DNA of 64,000 nt, from positions 1 to 64,000 of the forward strand of contig JAJBAV010000007.1 of assembly GCA_020532085.1 (NCBI GenBank), in the 5' to 3' direction. Below are positions 54,804-63,749 of this stretch, piece after piece. Made by a program: the position numbers and the translations under genes. The DNA comes from Candidatus Cloacimonadota bacterium (GTDB lineage Bacteria > Cloacimonadota > Cloacimonadia > Cloacimonadales > Cloacimonadaceae). Numbering within the stretch: the stretch's first letter is position 1; each line of letters starts with the position of its first letter. A model generated the notes under the pieces. That model was not told the origin of the DNA, searched no databases, and saw only the letters and a list, made by a program, of their open reading frames with translations.

Positions 54804-55616
54804 CTATTTGAGAGCGATGAAACCCTGCTCCACCACGATTTTTTGTCCTTCGGCGGACTGGATGAAGGCGATGTAGCTGCTCACGTCACCTTTCGCCTTG
54901 CCGTTCGTGTACATGTAGAGTTTGCGTGAGAGCGGGTAGGAGCCGTCCTGAACGGTTTTGGTGGTGGGGGTCACTCCGTTGACCTTCACAGTTCTGATCT
55001 GGCCGGTGAGGTAGCCCAGGCCTATGTAGCCGATCCCGCCCGGAGTGCTGCCCACGGTGGTGGCCACGGCGTTGTTGGAGGCCAGCAGTTGCGCGCTGGA
55101 AACCACCTTGTTGCCGCCGAGGGCTTTTTCGTTGAAAACCTCGAAAGTGCCGGAAGCCACGTCGCGTGAGATCACCACGATCGGCAGGCTGGCTCCTCCA
55201 ACTTCTTTCCAGTTCTTGATCTTGCCGGTGTAGATGTCCCGGATCTGGGCGATGCTGAGATTCGCCACGGAGTTGTTGGCATGCACCACGATGGCGATGC
55301 CGTCCAGGGCAATGGCGTAAGGGGTGGGGTTGATGCCTTTGGATTTGGCCTGGGAAATTTCCTTGGCCTTCATGGTGCGGCTGGAATTGGCGATCTGCGC
55401 GGTCCCGTTTTGCAGCGCGGCGACACCCACTCCGGAGCCACCGCCGCGGATGGAGATGTTCACGTCCGGATGCTTGTCCATAAAGGCTTCCGCGGTGGCC
55501 TGGGCGATCGGCAGCACCGTGGTGGAGCCGGAACAGGTGAGCCTGCGGGGCTTGGCAAAGGCTGAAGATATGGCCAGAAGCAGGATCAGGGCAATGATCA
55601 GATGTCTATGTTTCAT
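54804..55616 (-). CDS. pstS: Phosphate ABC transporter substrate-binding protein PstS
   Basis: 270 aa with a signal peptide (LIIALILLLAISSAFAKP). The phosphate-binding loops include TCSGSTTVLPIAQA, ISIRGGGSGVGVAAL and VISRDVASGTFEVF. It captures phosphate in the periplasm for PstCAB. It follows the porin by 12 nt. Confidence 0.97.
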   Translation of the reverse strand: MKHRHLIIALILLLAISSAFAKPRRLTCSGSTTVLPIAQATAEAFMDKHPDVNISIRGGGSGVGVAALQNGTAQIANSSRTMKAKEISQAKSKGINPTPYAIALDGIAIVVHANNSVANLSIAQIRDIYTGKIKNWKEVGGASLPIVVISRDVASGTFEVFNEKALGGNKVVSSAQLLASNNAVATTVGSTPGGIGYIGLGYLTGQIRTVKVNGVTPTTKTVQDGSYPLSRKLYMYTNGKAKGDVSSYIAFIQSAEGQKIVVEQGFIALK

Positions 55617-55628
55617 TATTGGTTCTCC

Positions 55629-56762
55629 TTAATTGACTGCGGCGGCGAAGCGCCATTTAAGCTGGAGCATGACGGTGTCCGTGTCCTTCTTGCCGTTGGC
55701 GTAGTCGGAGCCGGAAACGCTTTCATCGTAATCTTTTTTCACATAGTTCAGCTGGGCCTGCAGGGCGGGATTGCCGCTTTCGTCGGCCATGAAGTTGTAG
55801 TTCAGACCGCCGGTCCAGGCGTTCAGCAGGTTTTTCTTCTTGTTGTCCGGAAGTTTGGTTTCGTCCCAGCGTTCATAGCGACCGGTTAGTTCGATGTCCT
55901 CCCCGATCAGGCTTTTCAGCTTCAGGGTGGGAAACACGCTGAGGCAGGTTGCCGAGTAATCCTTGGCGCTGAAAGCGGGCGCGTGGCTTACATCCTTGTA
56001 TAAATACTCGGCCCAGACGTCCAGCGGACCGAAAGCCGCGCGCAAAATTCCATCCGCGAGCAGCTGGGTGTTGTAGGCGGAATTTTGGGTGGCGTCAGCC
56101 AGCTTGAGCATTCTCTCGCTGCCGTTGGTCATCACCGATCCCCCCAAAGTGAGGCCGGCAATGGGGGTCAGGCGCAGGTTGGCCAGGAAGGCTGGGTCGA
56201 TGTTGTCTTTGAGGTTGGCGCCGTAGTTTTTGTAGCCCTCGCCGTTGTACATGCCCAGTTGGTATTCGCCCCAGCCGGCGGGCAGGAAACCGTTCAGCGA
56301 GATTCCGTAATCCGCGGAATTGGCCAGCTTGTACTCATCCGAGGGCGCTTTGCCGATCAGGCTGTAGTTCCAGTCGTAGATGCTGCCAAAATAAACTTTT
56401 TGCAGGCCCACGCTGGTGGTCAGGTCCGGGATGGGGATAAGTTTGGAAAAATCCACATAGGCATATTTTAACTTCAACCCGGCTCCGTCCTTGAGCAGGT
56501 CCGTGCTGAAAATGTCCACCGTGAAGCGGCCTTTCACGCTTTCGCTGAATTTGGCTTCCAGGCCCACGTAGCCGCGCTCCAACGCAAAGAGGTTTTTGGT
56601 GATGCCGGGCCCGTAGGCCGTAAGCGAAGTATCGGCTGGCACCTGACCTTGTTCCAGGGTCCAGCGGTTCCACATTTCCCCGCTGATCTTAAGCTCCTGA
56701 GCGCCCAGCAGCGCCGGCAGCAGAGATATTCCCACCAGGGTGGCGAGAAGCATTATTTTCAT
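55629..56762 (-). CDS. Outer-membrane porin, probably phosphate-selective (OprP-like)
   Basis: 377 aa. Signal peptide (LLATLVGISLLPALLGAQ), then long amphipathic strands (YAYVDFSKL, GLTLGGSVM, LTGRYERWDE) ending LQLKWRFAAAVN. Barrel proteins of this type before pstS are usually phosphate or polyphosphate channels; this assignment rests on context and broad pattern. The Pho-box-like repeats and a TATGAT -10 precede the gene. Confidence 0.8.
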   Translation of the reverse strand: MKIMLLATLVGISLLPALLGAQELKISGEMWNRWTLEQGQVPADTSLTAYGPGITKNLFALERGYVGLEAKFSESVKGRFTVDIFSTDLLKDGAGLKLKYAYVDFSKLIPIPDLTTSVGLQKVYFGSIYDWNYSLIGKAPSDEYKLANSADYGISLNGFLPAGWGEYQLGMYNGEGYKNYGANLKDNIDPAFLANLRLTPIAGLTLGGSVMTNGSERMLKLADATQNSAYNTQLLADGILRAAFGPLDVWAEYLYKDVSHAPAFSAKDYSATCLSVFPTLKLKSLIGEDIELTGRYERWDETKLPDNKKKNLLNAWTGGLNYNFMADESGNPALQAQLNYVKKDYDESVSGSDYANGKKDTDTVMLQLKWRFAAAVN

Positions 56763-56791
56763 CTTTTACTCCTTTTGAAGTTCTGCCCCTA

Positions 56792-56843
56792 TCATACCGG
56801 GGGAATGTTAAGATTTTATATGGATGAGGTTAAGATTTGTTAA
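56792..56843 (-). promoter_or_regulatory. Putative Pho-box array and promoter of the porin-pst operon
   Basis: On the minus strand TTAACA (56843-56838), TTAACC (56833-56828) and TTAACA (56812-56807) occur with spacings of 10 and 21 nt, about one and two helical turns. TATGAT (56797-56792) lies 9 nt after the last and the -35 is poor, as expected for a promoter activated by a PhoB/PhoP-type regulator. Confidence 0.55.
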
Positions 56844-56866
56844 CTCTTATGGTGAAATCCCATCTG

Positions 56867-56955
56867 GCTCCAAATATCAATACGGTATCAATACGGAATC
56901 AATACGGATGAAATCCGTATTGATTCCGTATTGATACCGTATTGATATTGGGAGC
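56867..56955. repeat. 89-bp near-perfect hairpin, copy 2
   Basis: Same sequence plan as 42887-42975 with TCAATACGG units in both arms and loop GAA. Lies after the sigma gene and before the porin promoter, where it could end the phoBR-sigma transcript. Confidence 0.9.
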
Positions 56956-56969
56956 GGCCTGGGTTGGGG

Positions 56970-57485
56970 TTATGGGCGCAAACGGCGCAAAGCCTTACCG
57001 CGCAGCTGTTTGACCCGTTCCACAGAAATACCCAGCTGGATGGCCACCTCTTTCAGGGTCAGACCCTGGTTGATGGAAAGATGCAACGCTCCTTGTTCCA
57101 GGACGGGCATGGAGGCGGGAAAACAGATCGCGGGCTCAAGCCGCGGCTCGGTCTGTGTATCCGGTGCGGCCAGGTCCCTCTCTCCCAGCGGTTCCGTATT
57201 GCTCGTGACCGCCTTTTCGCTGTCCAGCGCGGCCAGCAGCCTTTTCCTGATCCAGTGGACGGCGTAGGTGCCGAACTGCGTTCCCCGTCCGGGGTCAAAG
57301 CGTTCAGCTGCCTCCAGTAATCCCAGCAGGGCTTCCTGACGCAGGTCTTCCAGCGGCAAACCGCGGTTTTGGCAGCCTCTGGCAAAGCTGTAGGCCAGGC
57401 CGATGTGCGCGTTTACCAGGCGGTCCCGGTCCGCGTGGAGGCCGGCACAGGATCCCGTCGCGTCAGTTCGGTTGGTCTGCTTCAT
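56970..57485 (-). CDS. Small RpoD-family sigma factor lacking region 3
   Basis: 171 aa. Region 2 is clear (RLVNAHIGLAYSFARGCQNR, LPLEDLRQEALLGLLEAAER, FGTYAVHWIRKRLLAAL), with a short polar linker and a region 4.2 helix-turn-helix (LTLKEVAIQLGISVERVKQL). Region 1 and most of region 3 are missing. It overlaps phoR by 23 nt, so it is co-translated with the phosphate sensor. It might direct RNA polymerase to Pho promoters, but this is inference. Confidence 0.85.
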   Translation of the reverse strand: MKQTNRTDATGSCAGLHADRDRLVNAHIGLAYSFARGCQNRGLPLEDLRQEALLGLLEAAERFDPGRGTQFGTYAVHWIRKRLLAALDSEKAVTSNTEPLGERDLAAPDTQTEPRLEPAICFPASMPVLEQGALHLSINQGLTLKEVAIQLGISVERVKQLRGKALRRLRP

Positions 57486-58806
57486 TGTGTCGCTCCGCCA
57501 GTGGCGGAATGCTGATCCTGAAAGTGGTGCCCCGGCCTGTTTCGCTGTTCACGGTGATCTCGCCCTGATGCAGCAGAACGATGTGCTTGACGATGGCCAG
57601 GCCGAGTCCGGTGCCGCTGAGGCCGCGGTTGCGGCTGGGATCGGCCACGTAGAAACGCTCAAAGATCCTGTCCAGATGCTCAGCCTGGATGCCCCGGCCG
57701 GTATCGGAGACGGTGAAGACGGTGGTGGCGCCCTCTTTGCCGCCACGGATGCTGATTCCGCCGGTATCCGTGTAGCGGAGGGAGTTTTGCGCCAGATTGA
57801 TGAAGATCTGTTCGAAGCGGAAAGGATCGCAAACCATCCGTTCCAGCCCGTCCTCGAGTTCCACGCTCAGGCTCAGTCCCTTGGCCTGAATGTCGGGCTC
57901 CAGGATCAGGCTGAGATTGGCAAAGAAAGGCCCCAGCTCGATCTCCCGCGCTTCCAGGCGGGAAGTGCTTTCCAGCCGGATCAGCTGTTCGAGGTCCTGG
58001 ATGAGGTGGATAAGGCGGTTGGTGTGGCTCAGGATTATTTTCTGATGCCGGTTGTGGTTCTGCCCGGGTGTTTCCTGCATCGCCTCCGTGAAGCCTTTGA
58101 TCGCCGTGAGCGGGGTCCGCAGTTCGTGGGCGAGGTTCACGATGAAGTCCTTCTTCATCCGGGCTGTTTTTTCCATGGCGTCAATGTTGTGCAGGATAAA
58201 AACATAGCGCCGGTTACTAACGCTGTGGCTGCTGGAGAGGATATAATCGTGGCCGGCGATGCTGAGGGAGAGGGGAAGCTGATCCCGCGCGGTTGGGGAA
58301 CTCAAGATGGCTTCCAGCAGCTCCGGATCGCGGATGATCTCGCGGAAAGGCTGTTCGCGCGAGGGATCGAAGGCGGGAAACAGCTTTTTAAACGGCGCGT
58401 TCGCCCACAGCACCTTGCCCGCGTCATCCTGCGACCAAAGCGGGTCTTCCAGCGTGTTCAGCAGCAGGCGCAATTCCGCGCGGTGCACGGCCAGATGCCC
58501 GATCGCCCTGTCGAAGGAGGCCAGCGCCTGGTTAAGTTTTTGCGCCATGGTGTGCAATTCAGCTGTTCTGAGCTCTCCAAACCTGAGCTTGCGGTCCTGC
58601 GGACTGAGCTCTTCCGCGCGGTTCCGCAGTTGCCGCAAATCCCGGCTCAGCCAGGTGTGGACGAGGAACAAGGCAAGGCCGGTGACCACCGCGGAGACCG
58701 ATACCAGCAGCCAGGGCCCGGCATTCAGCCAGGCCAGGACCACGTTCGCCGTCAGGATCAGGCCTCCGGCCAGCAGCAGCATAGTTCTAAGGCTTGTTTT
58801 TTTCAT
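57463..58806 (-). CDS. phoR: Phosphate-sensing histidine kinase PhoR-like
   Basis: 447 aa. Two membrane helices near the N-terminus (TMLLLAGGLILTANVVLAWL, LLVSVSAVVTGLALFLVHTW), a HAMP/PAS-like region, the H-box FIVNLAHELRTPLTAIKG, N-box (NLAQNSLRY), DTGRGI and GTGLGLAIV. Overlaps the phoB end by 20 nt. Pairs with the regulator encoded just before it; the link to Pho is by gene context. Confidence 0.93.
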   Translation of the reverse strand: MKKTSLRTMLLLAGGLILTANVVLAWLNAGPWLLVSVSAVVTGLALFLVHTWLSRDLRQLRNRAEELSPQDRKLRFGELRTAELHTMAQKLNQALASFDRAIGHLAVHRAELRLLLNTLEDPLWSQDDAGKVLWANAPFKKLFPAFDPSREQPFREIIRDPELLEAILSSPTARDQLPLSLSIAGHDYILSSSHSVSNRRYVFILHNIDAMEKTARMKKDFIVNLAHELRTPLTAIKGFTEAMQETPGQNHNRHQKIILSHTNRLIHLIQDLEQLIRLESTSRLEAREIELGPFFANLSLILEPDIQAKGLSLSVELEDGLERMVCDPFRFEQIFINLAQNSLRYTDTGGISIRGGKEGATTVFTVSDTGRGIQAEHLDRIFERFYVADPSRNRGLSGTGLGLAIVKHIVLLHQGEITVNSETGRGTTFRISIPPLAERHNEADQPN

Positions 58807-59503
58807 CGTTGTCGCTGGTTTGGTCGGGTTCGAACTTATAGCCGAGGCCGCGCATGTTTTTCACCATGTAGGCCTGGTCACCCAGTTTCTCGCGCAGATT
58901 GCGGATGTGAACGTCCACCGTGCGCTCGAGCACGATCTTGTCGTTGCCCCAGAGATGATCGAGGATCTGGCCGCGTTTGAATACCCAGCCCGGCCGGCGG
59001 GTGAGCAACTGCAGGATCTTGAATTCCGTGAGGGTGAGGTCCACCCTCCGGCCGCGGATCCAGGCTTCGTAGCGGTTGAAATCCAGCCGGAAATCGCTGT
59101 TGATGTTGAGCACGTTGCGCGCGCTTTCCCAGCCGCTGCGGCGCAGGACGGCCTTCACCCTGGCCATAAGTTCTTTGCTGTCAAAGGGTTTGGTGATGTA
59201 ATCGTCCGCCCCGAATTCCAGGCCCCGCACCCTGTCCTCGATGTCACTGCGCGCGGTGAGCATCACGATGGGAATTTTTTCCCAGGCGGGATTGCTCTTG
59301 ATGCGGCGGCAGGCTTCCAAACCATCCAGGTCCGGCAGCATCAGGTCCAGCAGGATCAGTTCCGGCAATTCCTGACGCAATCTGTCCAAAAGGTCTTGCG
59401 CCCGGGTGAATCCCCGGGTCGTGTATCCCGCTGTTTCCAGCTTCAGCCGGACCAGTTCCAGGATGTCGGCCTCGTCTTCCGTGACAAATATCTGTTTGCT
59501 CAT
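58787..59503 (-). CDS. phoB: OmpR/PhoB-family response regulator
   Basis: 238 aa from MSKQIFVTEDEADILE; an ATG two codons upstream is possible. Acidic pocket in EDE, phospho-acceptor Asp53 in LILLDLMLPDLDG, TAR and TKPF switch residues, and the winged-helix DNA-binding part (LTLTEFKILQLLTRRPGWVF, RTVDVHIRNLREKLG). First gene of the phoB-phoR-sigma operon. Confidence 0.94.
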   Translation of the reverse strand: MSKQIFVTEDEADILELVRLKLETAGYTTRGFTRAQDLLDRLRQELPELILLDLMLPDLDGLEACRRIKSNPAWEKIPIVMLTARSDIEDRVRGLEFGADDYITKPFDSKELMARVKAVLRRSGWESARNVLNINSDFRLDFNRYEAWIRGRRVDLTLTEFKILQLLTRRPGWVFKRGQILDHLWGNDKIVLERTVDVHIRNLREKLGDQAYMVKNMRGLGYKFEPDQTSDNDEKNKP

Positions 59504-59713
59504 GGGCATGCTTTCCTGAGGCCAGCTTTGGCGGAAAGTGTTTTCTGGCAAGGAAAAACGCCATTTTTTCGGTTAATTTTTCTTAACCGGGACGCAAAGC
59601 GTTTAGGCGCCTGAAATTGGCGGATGCCGCAGAGGCCATCACACAGCGGCAACAAACCGATTCATAAAGCGAGCTCTCAAACAGAGGTTTACGCTTAATG
59701 CGATGAAAACAAA

Positions 59714-59736
59714 CAGCCGGAGCAGAGGCCCGGCTG
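59714..59736 (-). terminator. Intrinsic terminator after the lipoprotein at 59760
   Basis: On the minus strand CAGCCGG pairs with CCGGCTG around a 9-nt loop, then TTTGTTTTC. Positioned 24 nt beyond the stop. Confidence 0.75.
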
Positions 59737-59759
59737 CTTTGATCTGGTTAAGAGAAAAT

Positions 59760-60332
59760 CTAGTTCACGGCCACCCGGAGGGCGTTGAGGCGGACGTTGT
59801 GGCCACCGCTGACCTTCACGTAGCCGTTGTTTTTGGTGCTGATGTCCGAGATGCGGGCCTTGATCCACCAGCCGCCGCTGGTTTCAGCCAGGTTTTGGGG
59901 CGCGCGGTAATAGCCGGCGGAGTCGGTGAGCTGGAGAAAGAAAACCTCTGTGTCCAAAGTGATGTCGCTGCTTTTGGCGATGCGGGTTTTGGAGTAGTGG
60001 CTGGTCCAGATCTGCTGGCTGTCGAGCAGCCTCAGGAAGCGGCCCTGGTTGTTGTGGTCGGGGGTGGGCAGGGCTTGCATCCGGCCCAGGGAAGCGTAAA
60101 CGAAAGGTTGCGTGGCCAAAGGCTGTTCCATCACCAAAAATTCGTCCACCCGCACAAAATGCGCGTCCGTGCCGGCATCCGGAACTTGGGAACTGCTGGC
60201 CGGCTGAGCCACCACGGCGGGATTGGGCAGAGCGGAATTGAGCCAGGAATTCGGGCTGCAGGCCGAGACCGCCAGGGCCGCGGCGATCGCGATCAGGACG
60301 GCCATAGTTCTGTTCAGCAATTGTTTGGTCAT
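59760..60332 (-). CDS. Lipoprotein of unknown function
   Basis: 190 aa from MTKQLLNRTMAVLIAIAAAL, with GGGAGGTG upstream. Lipobox VSAC. The mature part is beta-rich (FVRVDEFLVMEQPL, VFFLQLTDSAGYY, WWIKARISDIS), with NVRLNALRVAVN at the end. No family recognised. It lies between rmlB and the terminator at 59714 and is transcribed alone or from rmlB. Confidence 0.7.
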   Translation of the reverse strand: MTKQLLNRTMAVLIAIAAALAVSACSPNSWLNSALPNPAVVAQPASSSQVPDAGTDAHFVRVDEFLVMEQPLATQPFVYASLGRMQALPTPDHNNQGRFLRLLDSQQIWTSHYSKTRIAKSSDITLDTEVFFLQLTDSAGYYRAPQNLAETSGGWWIKARISDISTKNNGYVKVSGGHNVRLNALRVAVN

Positions 60333-60416
60333 TTTTTCACCTCCCTCGGAGGATGGTCTTGTCTTTGATAATATAACCCAGCCCGGCCGGAAATCCTGCG
60401 CCAAATTTGGAACTGG

Positions 60417-61487
60417 TTAGTTGCCAAGTCCCAGCCGCTGCTGCTGGTAGTTCTTGTTCTGGATGTTGCGCCACCATCCTTCATGCTCCAGATACCAAAG
60501 CACGGTTTTCCGGATGCCGGTGGCAAAAGTTTCCCGGGGCAGCCAGCCCAATTCCCTGTGGATCTTGTCCGCGTCGATGGCGTAGCGGAGGTCGTGGCCG
60601 GGGCGGTCGGCAACGTAAGTGATCAGTTCAGTGTAAGATACCAGCTTGGGGGAGGGGCGGAGTTCGTCCAGCAGGCCGCAGATGGTGGTCACGATGTCGA
60701 TGTTCTTCATCTCGTTGTGACCGCCGATGTTGTAGGTCTGGCCGGGGATTCCCGCGCGGATGATGGTGTTGATGGCGTCGCAGTGGTCGCGCACGTATAG
60801 CCAGTCACGCACGTTCAGGCCCTGCCCGTAAATGGGCAAAGGCTTGTGCTCCAAGCAGTTAATGATCATCAAGGGGATCAGCTTTTCCGGGAACTGGTAG
60901 CCGCCGTAGTTGTTCGAGCAGTTGGAGATCAGCACCGGCAGGCCGAAAGTGCGGTACCAGGCGCGCACCAGATGGTCGGAGCCCGCTTTGGAAGCGGAAT
61001 AGGGTGAGGAGGGATCGTAGGGCGTGGCTTCCGTGAAGAAACCTTCGGCACCCAGGGAGCCGAAAACTTCATCGGTGGAGACGTGATGAAAGCGGAAAGC
61101 ATTTTTGGCCGCGTCGTCCAGGCCGCGCCAGAAACGCAGGGCGCTGTCCAGCATCACGGCAGTGCCCAGAACGTTGGTGTTGATGAATTCCAGCGGCCCG
61201 TCGATGGAGCGGTCCACGTGGGATTCCGCGGCGAAATTGACCACGGTGTCGGGCTGGAATTCCACGAACACCCGGCTCACTGCTTCGGCGTTGCAAATAT
61301 CAGCATTTACAAAGCGATAGCGCTCCGGAAAAGCCGCTTTGATGTCGCTGAGGCTGTCCAGATTGCCGGCGTAGGTGAGTTTGTCAAGGTTGAGCACGCT
61401 GCCGTGGAAATCCGGGTCTTCAAAGAGTTGGTGGATGTAGTTGGCGCCGATGAAACCCGCGCCTCCGGTCACGATGATCCTGTTCAT
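60417..61487 (-). CDS. rmlB: dTDP-glucose 4,6-dehydratase
   Basis: 356 aa SDR enzyme. NAD site [20 protein letters not shown] with the catalytic Thr-Asp-Glu, and [11 protein letters not shown] with YxxxK. It makes dTDP-4-keto-6-deoxyglucose for surface sugars. It overlaps the parB stop as ATGA, an unusual link between chromosome segregation and sugar genes. No rmlA/C/D is adjacent. Confidence 0.95.
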   Translation of the reverse strand: MNRIIVTGGAGFIGANYIHQLFEDPDFHGSVLNLDKLTYAGNLDSLSDIKAAFPERYRFVNADICNAEAVSRVFVEFQPDTVVNFAAESHVDRSIDGPLEFINTNVLGTAVMLDSALRFWRGLDDAAKNAFRFHHVSTDEVFGSLGAEGFFTEATPYDPSSPYSASKAGSDHLVRAWYRTFGLPVLISNCSNNYGGYQFPEKLIPLMIINCLEHKPLPIYGQGLNVRDWLYVRDHCDAINTIIRAGIPGQTYNIGGHNEMKNIDIVTTICGLLDELRPSPKLVSYTELITYVADRPGHDLRYAIDADKIHRELGWLPRETFATGIRKTVLWYLEHEGWWRNIQNKNYQQQRLGLGN

Positions 61488-62335
61488 GCGTCCTTCCTGA
61501 TAAGTGTTAGCAATTCCCGCAGCCGGGCCAGTTCTTCCGCGCTGGAATAACTGAGGGTGATCCTGCCTTTTGCGGCCTGGCCGCTTACTTTGGCCTTAAG
61601 TCCCAAAACCCCGCTCAGTTCCTGTTCCAGGCCTTTGTGCCAGTAGCGGTTGGCCGGAGCTGGTTGGGGTTGGTTGGGGGCGAAGGTTTTTGCCTTGTCC
61701 TCGGCTTGGCGAACGCTAAGCCGGTATTTCACAAGGTGCTGCGCGAAAAGGGTTTGTAGCTCCGGTTCCACGCCCAGAACGGCCCGCGCGTGACCGGGGC
61801 TGAGCACGCCGGCGGAGACCATGGTTTGCACTTCCAGCGGCAGTTTGAGCAGCCGGATGCTGTTGGAGATGGTGGCCCGGTCGCGCGAAACGATCTGCGC
61901 CACCTCCTGGTGGGTGAGCTTGAAATCGTCCGCCAGGGTCTGATAGGCATAGGCTTCCTCGATCGGATCGAGGTCCTCGCGCTGGACGTTTTCCACGATG
62001 GCGAGCTGCAGCTGCTCTTTTTGGCTCACGCTGCGGATCACCACCGGAACGGATTCCAGACCGGCCAGGCGCGCGGCCTGGAGGCGCCGTTCACCGGCGA
62101 TCAGCTCAAAATCCGAGGCGGCGGTCTTGTTCACTATCAGCGGCTGGATGATGCCGTTGGCCTTGATCGATTCGGCCAGTTCCTGCAAAGCGACGGGGTC
62201 GAAAACCCGCCGGGGCTGGTAGGGATTGGCCTTGATCTGGTTGAGGGGCAAAGTGCCCAGGTTTGATCTGGGTTCCGGGCTGTCCTGATCCTGCGGGATC
62301 AGAGCGCTCAAACCGCGTCCGAGGCGTTCGTTCAT
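61484..62335 (-). CDS. parB: Chromosome-partitioning protein ParB
   Basis: 283 aa from [17 protein letters not shown], the conserved ParB opening, overlapping parA as ATGA. CTPase/ParB domain [31 protein letters not shown], and the [23 protein letters not shown]-terminal dimer domain present. Binds parS sites; none was searched for in detail. Confidence 0.97.
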   Translation of the reverse strand: MNERLGRGLSALIPQDQDSPEPRSNLGTLPLNQIKANPYQPRRVFDPVALQELAESIKANGIIQPLIVNKTAASDFELIAGERRLQAARLAGLESVPVVIRSVSQKEQLQLAIVENVQREDLDPIEEAYAYQTLADDFKLTHQEVAQIVSRDRATISNSIRLLKLPLEVQTMVSAGVLSPGHARAVLGVEPELQTLFAQHLVKYRLSVRQAEDKAKTFAPNQPQPAPANRYWHKGLEQELSGVLGLKAKVSGQAAKGRITLSYSSAEELARLRELLTLIRKDA

Positions 62336-63102
62336 GCTTGGGGTGTCCTTTCGATGATCTCCGTGGCCAGGTTCAGATAGCTCATGGCGCCGGGGGAACG
62401 GATGTCGTATAAAAATATGGGTTTGCCGAAGCTGGGGGCCTCGGTGAGCTTGATGTTGCGGGGAATGATGCTGCGGAAGACCTTTTCCTTGAAATAGTGC
62501 CGCACCTCGCGCGCCACCTGCATGGAGAGGTTCACGCGGCGATCGAACATGGTGAGCAGGATGCCGATGATGTTCAAGCCGGGATTGAGGTTTTTCTGGA
62601 TCAGGCGGATCGTGGCCAGCAGCTGGCTGACCCCTTCCAGAGCGTAGTACTCGCACTGGATGGGCACCAGCAGGTCAGTCGCCGCGGTGAGGGCGTTCAC
62701 GGTGAGCAGGCCCAGCGAGGGCGGGCAGTCGATGATGACATAGTCGAAATCGGCCAGAACCGGCTCCAGCGCCTCACGGAGCTTGTGTTCGCGGGCGAAT
62801 TCCTGCACCAGCTCGATCTCGGCGCCGGTGAGGTCGATGTTCCCCGGCACGCACCAGAGGTTGTGGGTGGGGGTGGGCAAAATGGTGTCCCGCAGGGGCA
62901 CTTTGCCGATCAGCGCGTCGTACACCTGCAGTTCCAGTTTGTCCTTGTCCAGCCCCACGCCGCTGGTGGCATTACCCTGGGGATCGAAATCGATGAGCAG
63001 GGTCTTTTTTTCCAGCACGGCCAGGCCGGCGGCCAGATTCACCGCCGTGGTGGTTTTTCCCACCCCGCCCTTTTGGTTCACGATGGTTATTATTCTTGCC
63101 AT
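62332..63102 (-). CDS. parA: Chromosome-partitioning ATPase ParA (Soj)
   Basis: 256 aa. Deviant Walker A KGGVGKTTTAVNLA, LLIDFDPQGNATSG, YVIIDCPPSLGLLT. Chromosomal-type ParA without an N-terminal extension. It follows rsmG by 23 nt, the usual rsmG-parA-parB order. Confidence 0.97.
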   Translation of the reverse strand: MARIITIVNQKGGVGKTTTAVNLAAGLAVLEKKTLLIDFDPQGNATSGVGLDKDKLELQVYDALIGKVPLRDTILPTPTHNLWCVPGNIDLTGAEIELVQEFAREHKLREALEPVLADFDYVIIDCPPSLGLLTVNALTAATDLLVPIQCEYYALEGVSQLLATIRLIQKNLNPGLNIIGILLTMFDRRVNLSMQVAREVRHYFKEKVFRSIIPRNIKLTEAPSFGKPIFLYDIRSPGAMSYLNLATEIIERTPQA

Positions 63103-63125
63103 AAATCTATGCTAAGTTCCCGTCA

Positions 63126-63749
63126 TTATTTAAGTTGCTCTTTTTCCAGCGCGAAGATCGCCCGGCTGCCGTAATCGAGCTCCGTCCTCAGGAGTTCCAA
63201 AGGTTTGAGCGGCTCGATATCCGCCCGGTCCTTCGCTTTGTAGCAGAGCAGTCTGCCGCCGGGGGCCAGCAGGTTGCCCAGCGGCTTCAGATAGCGCTGC
63301 TCCAGCTTTACGGCGCGGCAGAGGATGTAGTCGAACTCTCCCGCGGCAGAGTATTCCTCCACGCGGGAACATGCCACCTCGCAATCCGCAAGCTTCAACC
63401 GGTCAAGCATTTCCTCCAGCGCGCGGGCCTTTTTGCGCACCGAATCCAGCAACACCATGCGGCAGCAGGGGACGGCCAGTTTCACCGGAATGCCGGGCAA
63501 ACCGCCGCCGGAGCCGAAATCCAGCACTTTCGCGCGGGAAAAGTCAACACATTTCAGAGGCAGCAGACTGTCAAGGAAATGCTTGGTCCAGAGTTCATCC
63601 GCCGGCGCGTGGCGGGAAAAAAGATTTAGGCGGGAGTTAAGTTCCAACAGCAGAGCTTGATAGCTATCAAATCTGGCCAGGATCGTATCCCGCTCCGGCA
63701 GCTTCAGCTCGCTCAGAAATTGGTCAAAGGCGGCCCTGGAGCCATTCAT
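63126..63749 (-). CDS. rsmG: 16S rRNA (guanine-N7) methyltransferase RsmG
   Basis: 207 aa. SAM-binding site VLDFGSGGGLPGIPV and RsmG motifs SRHAPADELWTKHFLDSL, LLDSVRKKARALEEM and ILCRAVKLEQRYL. It methylates G527 of 16S rRNA. ATG overlaps the HEAT-like gene as ATGA. Confidence 0.95.
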   Translation of the reverse strand: MNGSRAAFDQFLSELKLPERDTILARFDSYQALLLELNSRLNLFSRHAPADELWTKHFLDSLLPLKCVDFSRAKVLDFGSGGGLPGIPVKLAVPCCRMVLLDSVRKKARALEEMLDRLKLADCEVACSRVEEYSAAGEFDYILCRAVKLEQRYLKPLGNLLAPGGRLLCYKAKDRADIEPLKPLELLRTELDYGSRAIFALEKEQLK

